From Branchiostoma belcheri (taxonomy: Eukaryota; Chordata; Leptocardii; Amphioxiformes; Branchiostomatidae): a stretch of DNA of 64,000 bases. Position numbers and translations under genes: made by a program. Positions 1-12,200 of this stretch are shown here, one piece after another. The notes beneath the pieces were generated by a model, which worked only from the letters and a program-made list of their open reading frames with translations, searched no databases and was not told the origin of the DNA. The stretch is taken from the NCBI RefSeq assembly GCF_001625305.1, contig NW_017803921.1:1459621-1523620 (forward strand), written 5' to 3'. The stretch's first letter is position 1; each line of letters opens with the position of its first letter.

Positions 1-45
1 GGCGTTTCAGTGGGCGATTGACGATCTACATGATCTCTGAATGAT

Positions 46-276
46 CACACACACGACCGCATGGTCACACGCATACACACACACAGAACACACACACACA
101 CACACACATACACACATGAACGAGCGCGCACACACGCACACTCACACAATACACACACACGATCGCATAGACACACACACACACACGCGCACACAAACAC
201 AATCAAACGCCCACCCACACAATCACATACACACACTCTCTCTCTCTCTCTCACTCACTCTCTCACACTCAGTAAA
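46..276. repeat. (AC)n/(TC)n microsatellite
   Basis: Nearly continuous CA dinucleotides with scattered interruptions, passing into a TC tract at about 236-252. The open frames here (His-Thr, Val-Cys runs) are low-complexity artefacts. Confidence 0.97.
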
Positions 277-1893
277 GTTAAGACCATTTCACGACCCCCC
301 AGCAATCTGGGCGTCGCCCGCCTTAGCAACACATAGATACAACCTTTGACCCTGAATTTTCCAGATTTCTCCTATTGTTTGATAATTGCCCTGACCCTGC
401 CCAGTGTGAAAACATTGCAAGAGGGGTGCCGGTGGACCAGGTGAGGTGATACCTGGCCTCTGTGGATTGTGAAATGTTTGGCTGTCTGGGAACAGTGCTG
501 GATGTGTATTGTAATTGACAAAGGATTCCATATGTCTAGTGTTTCTAATTTGTGTGATTCTTAGATCTCAGCAACACAATTGTTCTGTCAAATATGACAT
601 TTTCATTGCAAATAGCCTGACAAGGCATAAACCAATAACACTCAGAGACTTAAGTAAAGGTGAACCTGAGTATATTTATAACACCAGGGGTACTGTTGAT
701 AATCAAAAGTCTGATAACCCTCCATGTTTTCTGGATTTGATGCCGGTTTTGTTTGTTTTGATGAGCAATTTTCATTACAGGACTTAGGAGAGTACTCTTA
801 GACTAGTGTTTACTGTGGTTGGACATAGGTAAAACCAATTTAACCTCCTTGGTAAAACCTTTCACACACTTTCTTTCGAATTTTGGTAAGTTGTAGCAGC
901 TCTATAGAACCCTTTTGCGTCGGGGAACAACAGACGATAAACTGGATATTGAGTGCGCCAGTGTAATCATCTTGTTAAAAAGCTAGCGCCAACCAAATTA
1001 TACTTATACTTTTTGATGTTATCGACTTGTTCCTTATGTTGTTGTAGAGTATGTTGGATCAAGAAATGGATTTTTGATAATATAGTCTTTTTCTAGTCTT
1101 ACAATGTACTAGTACTTGGAACCTTGAAACAATGGTTGCTTATTGCTGACAAAACAAGCCAAGCTGACTGTCTGGCACTAGCAGGTAAAGGTGTGGACAA
1201 GCCGTGAACTGCCTATTGTTCTCCTCGGGTAGTCTGGTCCCCAACAAGGAAGGTGCTATGTCAACAAGTTAATTGGCTGTATTATCCACTTATCCCAACA
1301 AAGTGATCAGATTTCAGTTCATAAGAAGCCAGAAGTTCAATTTTTGTGATCTTATTTTTGCCTAAAAAGCGCATCCACACACAACGTTCTATTGAGTTAC
1401 TGAACACATGTAAAGAAAGTAGACAAGTTGTACTACAACACTGTGTCGGGCCCAGAGTGCACAACATCTCCAACAGTTTGCTAGCCTTGTATGAATAATG
1501 CAAGCACGTTATTTTTGCCAAAAATCTGAACATATTAGATAATATCTCTGTTGTAATAACAATGATACACCTGGGATCGATGGGATGTTATAGAGTTTTT
1601 ACTGACGAATAGATACATACCAAATTTGTTTGAAAAAAAGTTTGTCTAGGGGTCCCGCCGGGCACTTGAAGTTTATAAATTTAGATGTGCTTATTATATC
1701 AATATTATAATATTAGCAAGATATTCACAAAATTTATGTAGGCAGATAGTTTGCCTTTGACCTTGTGCTTTAGTAGTTGTAGGAAATATCAGAAAATAAC
1801 CACCCAATAAGTGTACATTACACTTGAAAGTTGGGCTGTCAGTTAATGAGGCAGGGAGGCTCAGGGAGTGGGACAATGGTCTTAACTCTATTG

Positions 1894-1940
<47 letters not shown>

Positions 1941-4400
1941 ACAAGCACAGAGAGAAAAAGTGAGAGAGGGTGTGAGTATTGATGCCCGATTTAACGCAAA
2001 GTTCAAGAGTTCTAAGTCAGGTAGAGATGACATATGGGGTGCATTACGTGAAGCAAAAAGCCAGCGGACACGCCATTCCTCACAGACACACTTTTGAACG
2101 TGTAGAGATAAAGGAGGTAAGTACGACCTGCAGAAAATCTTTAGGTTCAGCCAAGATTTACAGATGTTTGCCCAATGTGTTGCCTCAAGCCAAAGTATCA
2201 CTTCTTCAAACTTGAGGAAAGGGTTTACTTATAGGCACCGATTCCGATGTGGCGTCAGTGCACTTAACTGTACTGGTAATATGTAACAGTTCTTGAATAA
2301 TCGATGAATTTTTTTGACGTTTGGAGATTAGACAGTTTTTAGGAAACCGCCAATTCGCTATTTTGTGAATGAACGAATTATATTATTGTTGTGTCTTGCG
2401 ACTACACGCCGCCCGGCCCAAATGGGCTTATAAGACACCAACAAAAGAAAACATTAATATATAATAGTAATTTGTAAATGTTGTAAACGTTTAGAACCTA
2501 TAGAAGGCATTTCAGGACAGCTATATTTAGCATGCATACGGTGATGGTAAATAGCATCCCAAGTTTCTGCCTATCGTCTTCTGATTTACCATGCTTTCAT
2601 TGATAAAATGTTATCAGGTATTTGGCATGTGTACAATACGTACACGGCATTGAGTTCCTACCGAAACTGATCCGACAAATAAATAAGGGGAGGAAGTAAT
2701 GTTTAGGCAAAGGTTGAATTACGCGCGCGTCCCGCCTCCAAACGACTTGCACAACTGATGCATTCCGATACCGTACATCAACAAATGACTGCGATTACTC
2801 GATCTAATGGCGCAGGGATGAAATAAGAGATCAGATCAGTGATCGGACAATTTGTTTGCCGCGGACGTTCTTTGTAAGCTGTTCTGTTGCAGACGAAGGA
2901 GATTGTGCAACAGTATCTAAATCTAAAGATACGGAACCAATTCGTTGTTTCAGAAAGTCAGGCAATTGCAAGGCAATGAATACTGAAAAGATCCTGTGGA
3001 GTAATTTAAGTCGACCCCTTCTTCTTCTGCTGTGGTGAAAATGCATTAGTGAAATCAGTTGAGGGTTACAGAGACCATAGGCAAGAGGTACACTGATTGT
3101 TAGAGAATGTTTCCGTTACAATTTAAAAATCTGTTTACACAACCTTTTAAAATATAACATTCGATATGGAAAATAAACTAAATATTTGGCATTTTCAGCG
3201 CATGGCAATATCTGATGTAATTATACGCTTCTCCCTTTATTACATGTACGAATGCATGAATTATAAGTAGGTCTACTACGTAGAAAACTATGTTTTCATT
3301 GAATTGGCACATATAGTGCATTCCAAATTCAAGTTGTTCTGCATGGCATAAACCATTAATAGCTAGATGGGACTGATATTTCCTAGCTATACGTCCTTGG
3401 AAGAGGAATACAATTTTTTTAAAAGTGACCATTCTTTAAGTACTGCAATCAGTCATGTATGTCTAATAGATCCGGGGTCCTTTTTCTGCCATGCAGAAAC
3501 GGCATCCATCACTCCAGTGGTAATACCAACATAAAGAACAATGTCAGAATGAGCAGGCATTTATGTACAAGCTGCCGTGTGTACTATGAGCTGCTAATCC
3601 CCCGCACTCAATCATACCATGTGCGTATCTCGTCCTCACTGTTTCGCTCCTGGCAGGTCTGATATCAGCGTATGTTCCATCAGTGTGCTATCGTTTAAGT
3701 TGGACGCTGTCCGACGGTCGTTGTCTTTGATCCCCAGAATTTGGCAAATCAGTGAATCCCTACGGTGATCATCCGTCATTGCCAGCCGTTTTCTTCCGCA
3801 AGGAGAAAGTTGTTCCATGTGTTTGAGTAACTCCTGTGGTCCAGGGCTTAGTGATCTTGCTCCTGAGCCAGAACCCGAGAGTATGCATCCCGAAAATCCC
3901 GACATATTGAGCGAGCTGATGATGGTATATTTTTGCTGTAGAATGTAGTATAGCCTTGCACATAGTCTCTCATATCATTGTATCTTCGTTTTCATACTTG
4001 TTGTTTGTATTTGCGGTCTGTTTCTGGCAGCTTCAATGACTATCAAGGGCTTGGTCTGTAGTAATGGTTTATTAGGACTTCAACCTATATCACAAGTCTC
4101 ATCCGAAGGCTGAATATATTTACTGATAAAGTGACATGACAGAATTAGACTGCTAACAATAAATTACAATTTCTACCGATAATGCTTGTATCCTCTTCGT
4201 CATGAGAACCTGATAATCCACACGAAAAAAATTAACTGAATACACTCCTGAGCGTTACATTTACAATGATAGTATTGTTAATTTGACTTTTACAGTGCAG
4301 CTTGCTTTTACATTGTAAATACGACAAACGGTGATGATGCGAAATATTTGGATTATCAGGTACTATCGCCAGGTCAACTTGGGTCACAGGGTCATCCTTC
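277..4400. other. no supported gene
   Basis: Apart from the (AC)n tract at 1896-1942, nothing convincing is visible. A consensus-like donor (gtaagtacg) follows a short open frame at about 1990-2116, but there is no good acceptor and the segment adjoins the microsatellite. Confidence 0.5.
1896..1942. repeat. (AC)n microsatellite
   Basis: About 20 uninterrupted CA units followed by a CATACACACA edge. Confidence 0.97.
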
Positions 4401-4405
4401 ACAAC

Positions 4406-4499
4406 ATGGCGGGCTGTTTGAAAATACCGAAGGTTTTGCCGAATTCTCAGTCCTATTTTCGACCCAGACCGACATTTCAGGGCTGCTTGCAGTTTTTTG
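4406..4499 (+). CDS. candidate first coding exon, unknown protein
   Basis: cacaacATGGCGG is both an excellent translation-start context and a YY1-type motif often found at 5' ends of genes. The frame runs 31 codons (MAGCLKIPKVLPNSQSYFRP and on) to a good donor, g|gtgagt, leaving one base. I do not recognise the protein. No downstream exon with a matching phase was found: the 5159 exon needs two carried-over bases. The call rests on ATG context plus donor only. Confidence 0.3.
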
Positions 4500-4745
4500 G
4501 TGAGTTAACAATCCTATTGTGGTGTTAGCACTCCAGGTATTTGGTGTTTTTGCTTCTGCGTTGACATGTAAGCAACAATTAGCCTGCTACCGTCTAGCCT
4601 GAAATGCGTCCAATCCGTGAACGCTGTGAGGTCAGTAGAAGAATATTTGGAATTAACATTGGCACAGATTTACACCCTAACGTAGTGACTTTAATAAGTA
4701 GCACGTTGTATTTAACCAACGTAATCGCTTTTAATGTCATTTCAG

Positions 4746-4853
4746 CGACAGAAGTTTGCGTGCTCACTGGCTACTTTCGAACAGTACCCTGGGACTGAGC
4801 ACTCCTTCTCACTCTTCGAACAGTACCGTGGAACCGAGCACACCTTCTCATGA
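4746..4853 (+). CDS. candidate terminal exon with an in-frame 13-codon repeat
   Basis: An acceptor (taatgtcatttcag) precedes 35 codons and a TGA. Codons 11-23 and 24-35 are two copies of FEQY(P/R)GTEH(S/T)FS. The repeat unit is 39 bases, a multiple of three. Of the differences between copies, two are synonymous (GGG/GGA, ACT/ACC) and two change residues (P/R and S/T), a pattern expected of translated sequence. No family is recognised. It may instead be a 39-bp non-coding minisatellite with a chance open frame. Confidence 0.3.
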   Translation, partial: RQKFACSLATFEQYPGTEHSFSLFEQYRGTEHTFS

Positions 4854-5158
4854 CCAGGTCAGGCTGACGGCCACATCCCAGTAATTGTCTTTTTTCTATG
4901 TTAATATAAGGGAAATGGTCCAAATTCATATATCTGAGTTTTAGTCTGCCCGAACATTGAGAAGTTGCCCCAACCCACCACTCTGGACAGCTGATGACTG
5001 GATGAAAAACTATATCTTCTTTAGCGAACCAGATAACACAATCATGGCTGAAAGGTGTTATTTTTCAACAAAATGAAAATACTTCAACCCTTACATATAC
5101 CATCCAGCTCCAAAACAACAACATTTCCCAAGATAAAATTATTTACATTTGGTTTCAG

Positions 5159-5267
5159 ACTGCTAATAAAACTGGGCCCTCCACGCAAGCGCCTGATGCT
5201 GACCTTTGCCCTGAAGAAGAGAGTCGTCCCGGCGAATCATGCCGTGTTTTACGGCGGGTGCTTCACG
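5159..5267 (+). CDS. candidate internal exon, unknown protein
   Basis: Bounded by a good acceptor (acatttggtttcag) and a consensus donor (gtaagt). The frame starting after one base encodes LGPPRKRLMLTFALKKRVVP and ends AVFYGGCFT. Its codons are strongly C/G-ended (CTG, GGC, AAG, GCC, GTC), unlike the flanking DNA. The frame starting at the first base is also open but has poorer codon bias. The LTFALKK string faintly recalls sedolisin prodomains, but the rest does not follow that family, so no function is assigned. Confidence 0.45.
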
Positions 5268-6000
5268 GTAAGTGGTTGTTGGCGGGCAGCCGGCCGTCCC
5301 CGGACCGTTTATGGGCGCTGCCAGGGAACGTGGAGGGCTCGCTCCGGGTCAGATCGCTTCCACGGCCTGCCGTAACTCACCGGGAATGAGCCCGCCCTCC
5401 CACGTCTGCTGCCGGCTCATGTTCATGAATGTTATTAAGAAAAATGGCTTGTAGTGTGCAAACATCATTCTTTGAATTATACACCTGTCCCTGGTGCTGA
5501 CTGGCACACCAATAAGACTGGTACTCATGTCCCTGGATGACACACTTCTTTGAATTATGTTTGAGATAAAAACTCAAATTCACGAAAATAAGGAGCTTAT
5601 CAACAACAGAGATGATAATAATGATGATAATGAAATTCAAATGTGTTCTAGTGGCTTCCAATACATGATTATAGGTAAACAAGATGGCGATGATAAGAAT
5701 GAAAGGTGAGGACTGCATACACATGCATACATATGACTGCATACACATGCATAGAGTCATAACCTTAGCCCTGTTTTTGTAAAAAAAATATATAGACTTT
5801 ACTTGAAACGGAAAAGATTTATTTTCAAAACCTTGCCAACTGAAGAAAGACTTTGGGCTTTAAGCTCAACAAGGGTCTGTAACACCGCCGATCCTGCGGT
5901 CACAACTTAACTTCTCTACAGGCGAATTGTTTTTGTTCAAAAGGAGTACTATTCTTTTAAACCTTGCATTTTTTTTGCCAAATGAAGAGACAAAGCGAGC

Positions 6001-6165
6001 GAAAGCCTAGGGTTCTAGAGACGGGTCGGATCCCGGGACAGAAACCGGCCCGGTTCGGGATCCGACCCCGGTATAGCCGGAAAACAACCGAAGGCTTAGA
6101 GTTCGAGAGACGGGTCTGTGGGTCTGATCCCGGGGCAGGAACCGACCCGGTTTAGCGGGAAAGCG
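6001..6165 (+). repeat. two diverged copies of a ~90-bp GC-rich unit with an internal hairpin
   Basis: 6001-6090 and 6091-6165 share gagacgggtc, gatcccggg, cagaaacc(g) and ccggttt/tagc(c/g)gg. Within the first copy, 6023-6035 and 6056-6068 are a perfect 13-bp inverted repeat around a BamHI-type core (GGATCC). Confidence 0.7.
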
Positions 6166-6367
6166 ATGAACAGGGAGGTGCAGAGGTCCTGGCGGTGTAA
6201 TCCCCCCAGACGTGACAGATCACTGCTCCTGATAACATCCACCTTCCCGTAGAGCAGAGCTGCGACCTCATTTGTGGAAGGCATTTCCCTCGACACACAC
6301 GTATGCCCCCTGATTTTTGGGTTGAAACCCAGGCCGCATTATTCTTTCATAGTAAATCTCGAGACAA

Positions 6368-6510
6368 TGCGCACACGGTAGCAAGGTGGTCTTGCGGTTA
6401 GAGTTGTTGACTGTTTGAATCCTGAGCAGCCCCAAATGTTTTGCCCTTTGAAAAGTCACATTGCACCTATTTCCCCATTCGACTCTGGTGAAAATGAGTA
6501 GCTAGCTTCA
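6368..6510 (+). mobile_element. SINE fragment, tRNA-derived, group 2
   Basis: A degraded tRNA-like head (A-box-like ggtggtcttgcgg, B-box-like gtttgaatcc) precedes cccTTTGAAAAGtcac and CCCCATTCGACTCTGGTGAAAATGAGTA. The body corresponds to that of the minus-strand copy at 50.7-50.9 kb. Confidence 0.55.
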
Positions 6511-6834
6511 TTAAGAGACGTCTTCTTGTTAGGGGCGTAAAACTGCTAGTCCCGTGCTTCAGCAGTCACCCTTCTAGCACATAGGTAGCATAAGTTTTTA
6601 GTTTCACAATTTTTATTATCTCGTGTGGAGACAATAAAGTCGTATCAACTGTGTGCACAGGAGTCTCACTTATCTTCAGAGCATCCTAAATGTCCTCCTA
6701 CTCATTCAATATTAGCTTTCTCAATTAAGAGTTAATGTATTTTACTAATGAATGAACATTGCGATACAGCATGGCTGTGTTGCCTAAGACATAAGTTATC
6801 TTATTGAAATCTTTTATTTTTACTTTTATTTCAG

Positions 6835-7020
6835 TTGATGTGTTCTGGAAAGTTAAACAATCCCATTAAAAGTATTGCCTGTTCCAACACATACATTACT
6901 GTTTACATCTACAGGACATGCACATTTATGCTGCGCCCAGGTGCATCTCGTCAGTGTTGCCAGAAGCTGACTACAACCAGTGAAAAAAGCCGCCATCCTG
7001 GTGACGTAGTCGATCTAAAG
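6835..7020 (+). CDS. candidate internal exon, Cys-containing, unknown protein
   Basis: Strong acceptor (tttttacttttatttcag) and good donor (gtacgt) enclose 62 codons open in only one frame. Cysteines lie near residues 3, 16, 29, 41 and 42, suggesting a secreted or extracellular segment. Codon use is less biased than in the Plxdc exons. No family recognised. Phase 0 at both ends. Confidence 0.35.
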
Positions 7021-8920
7021 GTACGTACATGTATAAGGGTACGTATAAACTAACCTTTTCGAGTTCTTTGTGTAGAAACATATCACAATCATATTTCATA
7101 CCATCTTTGTCCAGGTATAAGATGTCAAATGCCAACGATCTGGTAAGCATACATACCATCATGTACCAGATTGTTACATGATCAAGAAACCACGCAACTC
7201 ATCTAAACATCCTCTCAATTGGAGAGCAAAGAAATCCATCACCAGGAAGGTTTTATGATAAAGTGTACCCCAGTGTAGAAATAAACGAGCGTTTTACAAC
7301 ACTGCTCCTCATCAAAAGAGAATTTTCCGCCCCGTACCTTTTGTCTTCTAAAAGTTAATCAATGAGATTTATGGAGAAGATAATGCAGATTCCTGTTACA
7401 GTTCCTCATTGATCAGAAGCATGTGATGGAACAAATCACATCAACACCCTGATGCAAAATTGGATTCTTCAATCAATATACCTATATGTCTGAATCAAAG
7501 CGAGCCCCTTGGGACTGATCAACATTAACAAACAACAGCAGGGTTCAAAATTCTTTTTTCTGCATACCTGCACTGGTGCAGGTAACATTGAAAATGCGTC
7601 TGCACCACAAAATTTTACCTGCACTGCTCAGATTTTTAGAAAGTATGGATCACTTTAAAACTGTTCAGAAACTATTACCATTATTCCTTCTATACTGTTA
7701 CTTCAAATGCGGTAACCGTCAATGCAGCAAAAATCCACATATACCCAATGTGTATTTGAACCTAGTAAATGGAACAGTGCAGGTTAGGTGCAAGTAGGCA
7801 TCAGAAATACCTGCACAGCTCCGATTTCACCTGTACCAACTGAACTCTTAGATGGACTATTTTCCTTACTATTTGTTTCCTTATCCTCAGCTTTTTCACG
7901 TTCTTCTGGCTTTTCCCCTCGTACGGAGACTTGGAGGACACGTGAAGGTTCTAGTTAATTTGCAGAAATAGGCCTGTAAAGCATGCTTTCAACATAATGC
8001 TCTAGGCAGTCATTGTCAGTGTTGCCACGTTATGTAATGCTCAGCAGCGCCCCATGCGGATGTTGCTAACCAATACATCTACGTATATATTGACGGGCAG
8101 GTTCTTTAAAGACATCATATTGTGTTTTTTCTTTGTAAACTTCACAAATTGTCGCGGTCTAAAGCCAACCTGTAACAAAGTGATAAACTTTGAAACTAAG
8201 ATCGAAATATGTATTTTTTATGACTTGAGGGATAAAAATGATTAGGGTGACCATAAAATCGCATGTACATTGTAAAGTAGAAAATGTCCTCTCCACTGTT
8301 GCGCTCTGTGAATCGATATAACAATAATATCTCTCCCCGTGCGTGAAAGCAGCAATTCTCCGGTGCCTTGTAAGATATTGAGTTTTGACGCAGTGTAGAA
8401 ACTAACCGTCTAGACGTTACAGAGATAAGGATTTTGTTATCTTAAGTCTGTCGTCTCTTCCTAAGACGGCCCTTTCTGTTGAACATGACCAATTACAGCA
8501 GAGGACCATCCTCTTCGATATCATCTTCCCAGAAGCACGCAGCAGCCGCGGCGTATTCAGTTATTCCGTGTGGCCTTATTCAGACTGGTTTGCTAGTTCA
8601 AAGTCTTCCCATACAGTGGAACAGCCATATGGCGCTCAGCTTGTGCAGGCTTCTGTGTATGTCACACATATGGTTCAACTTTACTTTACGATGCAAGTAT
8701 GTGCAATGTAGACAGTTAGAGCTAACAAACATGTAGACTTAAGGTGTGTTTGTTTGTTTGTTTGTTTGCGTTTTCTGTGTAAAAAGTAATATCCCAAGCA
8801 TAGCTGGGTAATGCTAGTTCTACACCTTTCCATCGATATTAAAAACAATTTGCTCCACGCCTTAGCAAAGCAGCTGACCCCCCAAAAAATCTGATTGTCA
8901 TAATTTTGCTCAATTCAAAC
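7021..8920. other. no supported gene; dispersed repeat at 7555-7850
   Basis: 7555-7850 contains a perfect ACCTGCAC-TG-GTGCAGGT palindrome at its start and further acctgca(c) and caggt(t)agg motifs at its end, so it looks like a short repeat element. (TTTG)n at 8745-8769. Nothing else recognised. Confidence 0.5.
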
Positions 8921-8925
8921 GAAAA

Positions 8926-8990
8926 TCTATCCAGTTGCTTGAGTAACAATGCTCTTGTGTATCTCATTACCTGGACGTCACAGAATCGTT
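8926..8990 (+). repeat. copy of the "CCAGTTGCTTGAGTAAC" inverted-repeat element arm
   Basis: tatccagttgcttgagtaac...tctcattacctgga matches the right arm and flank of the palindromic element at 29.56-29.69 kb (tatccattgcttgagtaac...tcttattacctgga). This indicates a dispersed family. Confidence 0.75.
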
Positions 8991-9889
8991 CTATTTTCCG
9001 GCTCCTGACAAACTTGTATCGGTTTGATAGAACTCATCATCAGTGGTTGAATTGGCGAAGCCGGCGTCGGCAATACACAGAAACAATCAAGGAGTTAATT
9101 ACCCAACCCGACTTTATCTCGCAATTTCGCTGCAAATGGCGGCGTCAGCGGGTACAACTGGTCACACAGTCGGGCGAGTTTTATGTCCAACATCAATCAC
9201 CTGTCTGTGCCTTTTTATTGGTGTGTTCTTAGAATTAAACCAAGGAGACTTCCCTTGGGATCTGCCACACATTGTAGTACAGAAAAAACTGTGTTTGGGA
9301 GGCTCTTTGTAACTTCAGCTAGAACTGTGGGGACGTGTACGCTGGGAGCGCATTTTATTCAGACTATGGAACTGTAAAGCTAGCCATAAGCATACAAGAT
9401 GGCTGGAAACATCTAAAACGATCTATTCAGCAATTACCGAGGTGGCCATGAACCCATGGTCACCTTCCCCATGTAGTCCTATCTCCTCCCAGCTTCTCGC
9501 CTTCCCGCCAGCTATAATTAACTTACAGGAAGAGGCCTGGCGCACTACACCTGATCCACGATGGGGACCTTACACATTTATATTACTGCAAACATAGGCA
9601 TCATTCTTCCATCGTACACCCAAACAATACACCCTCATCTCTTCAGCAACAAATACATGTCCAAATGCCATTGTTTGGCTAACTTTAGAAAAATGGACCA
9701 GCTAGATGGAAATTAATGGAGTTTTGGGTTTACCGTGGTTTGTTCTTATTACCAATCATTTCTTTCATGTAAGACAACCCGGTGTAAGGTGTCAGTTGCA
9801 TTAGCAGACCAGACCATTGTTGTGAGAAAGCATCAGTAAATGATGTCTATTTTTTGACATATCGGGGACGCCTGGGACGTCATGGCTTA

Positions 9890-10760
9890 ATCACGACGTG
9901 CGTAATTGCCCGTGTGGTGGTGGTCCGGGTGTGTTGAGTGGCGGTGTTGTATATCCACACTTACACGTTGATAGATTTGTGCCGACCAGGTCCCATATCG
10001 TAGCGAACACCAGGGACCTGCTGCGGGCGGCAGAGCGGCGACCTTTCCTCGGCACGCGCCTCAGGAGGGTCTTCCAGCTCACGCTGGCGTGTATTAAACA
10101 AATCCGTCATATTTTCCTAATGGTCTTTCCCAGCAGTGGTAGGATTAGATTGAGAGACTTTCCCGTGAGTGTGTAAGGTAAGAGTTCACGGAGGATACGT
10201 CTCAAACTACTTCCTCACCCCACTTTGATTTGGCATATAGTAAAGTCTATGTGTAACATTCCTCTCTGAACAATCTTCTGTAAGATGTTTGAATGGGAAA
10301 TTTCGATTACTAACTTCTTCAAATTTACCGTAGTCAAAAGAGGTGCACATGTTACCCATGTTGTCGTGTCCAAAGCTATCTGTCATATTTTCTCGATAAT
10401 CTTTGCCACCAGTGCTAGGGATGCATTAAGACATTTCCCGTATTGCAGGTACGAATTCGTGTTGGTAACACCTGAGGTGAGGTTTGTCCGTCGAATTAGT
10501 CTCACACTTCTTTAGGATATACTAAATGCTTCAACAATACTCTGTTGTATCTGTCTTCCTAACATCGCCCTATTATTATCATCTGAAGAAGAATAGTTAG
10601 GTATATACAGTTCATTGTCACATCCAGCTAATAGCGCTGCTTAAATATTCGGCAGGGCTCTTAACTCATGTTTGCACGCGTTAAACAAAACTGTCAGATT
10701 TTCTAAAAGGCGTTGTCCAGTGGTGATTGGATTAGCGCTAGCAACTTCCGTTGTTGCGCT
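9890..10760 (+). repeat. three diverged ~290-bp tandem units
   Basis: A shared core recurs at about 10090, 10371 and 10680: (a)aaac(a)a..(c/t)TGTCAtATTTTC...t(t/g)TTgcCCAGtGgT.GgATTA..gc...aCtTCCcGT. Spacings are about 280 and 310 bases. The first unit is preceded by a GC-rich stretch (9900-10080). Open frames in it are not supported by splice sites. Confidence 0.6.
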
Positions 10761-12200
10761 GTGGGTTGTAGATTGTAAGATATAAGATAAGATAGCTCCC
10801 CCTGGTACCGATTTGTTGCAATAGATGCTGCCAAAGTACTGGTAAGGGAATCCTATCGGTAGCCCTGGATATGTATCACCTTAAATGCACCCTGTGGTGC
10901 CGCTATAACTTGCCTCAGCCACCACCAAGAGCTTTACATTTGATTTGCACGGTTGCTTTCGTAAGCCCTGAAATATATTTAAAACTTCATAATACATCGA
11001 TTTTTCTTCTTTGATCCTTTATCAAACTCTTAAGCTTGAACTAATTCTGCCACATGTATACCTGAGCCTAACCCGTAGTCATGAGTGAAACTAAATAGCT
11101 CATCCCGCACGTAAAGCTCAGCCGGCGGTCTGAAAACCCAGCAGTATCTAAGGCTGGTGATTTACTTAAACGACAGCTAACACTCTTGAGCACATTTGTA
11201 GCTCCTTGCACCAGATGGGGTCTTACTGGAGACAATATCCCCTGGCAAGAAGGGAGAAGTTAAAAAAGACCCCCCCGGGCGTTTTTAGATAGGTAAAGTA
11301 AACACTGAAACAACCACCCTCTTTTCGATCGAAAGCGAGTAGTAATGTAATGATGTTTTTCATTAGGACATCAAAGTTTGAAAAATGCAGCAAAAAGAAA
11401 CAGTGACTTGATAGACTCTGCTTGTAGACATTCCTTCATTTCTATTTCTTTACCCACATCACCGCACCTACCCATATCCCTTCGTGATGCCTATGCATGC
11501 GTACCCTGGCGAAATTCATTGCGATGAGTCCAGGGGAGCTAGTTTACCTTACATCTTGCAATCTACAACACACAGCCCTTCCTTTTATCAAACGTTTAAA
11601 CAGAATAATACATCCACGCAGGCATCTGAATTTAGTTTGCACGGCGAAATCAAGAGATTTCCTTGTCATTCCGATGTGTTCACACCCTCGCATTTAAGAA
11701 CCACTGTAACCAAATGGCTCCATGGCGCCCCTTTGCCATACCACATCCTTCAAGGGCTTTTTTATTTTCCGCCATGAAAGTGATTTGCAATATGTCCAAA
11801 CATACCACCACGTCATCCCCTAACACAACCAATAAACTCTACTTTACAAGGTTGAAGTAAATACCAAGGACACTTTTTTAGAACCCAGTTTCCTCTCCAA
11901 CAATTTCGCATAACCCTTCACTAGGCTAGCGCCTTTTGCTCCCAGCACACTTAAATGTACCCAATTTTACGAGGTCACAGTACGTAACAAGGACCGTACA
12001 GTGCGGCACATTAGGTTGATAGCTTGTAAAACGCCGTCGTCCTCTGCCAACATTCAACGGTCTCTACTTAGACGGCAACCTGCGCAGTTGACCTGTCATT
12101 TCGTGCGTTTCCGTACGTGACAGACGTCTGTACTTAGATGCCACCTTCCCGTGTCTGGGCGTGGTACGTAACCCCCCTGTGACACGTCCCTTACACACCA
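10761..12200. other. no supported gene
   Basis: No splice-flanked open frame, repeat structure or RNA gene recognised. Confidence 0.5.

Noticed and set aside
41-349. Open frames of His-Thr and Val-Cys repeats on both strands
   Set aside because: They are translations of an (AC)n microsatellite.
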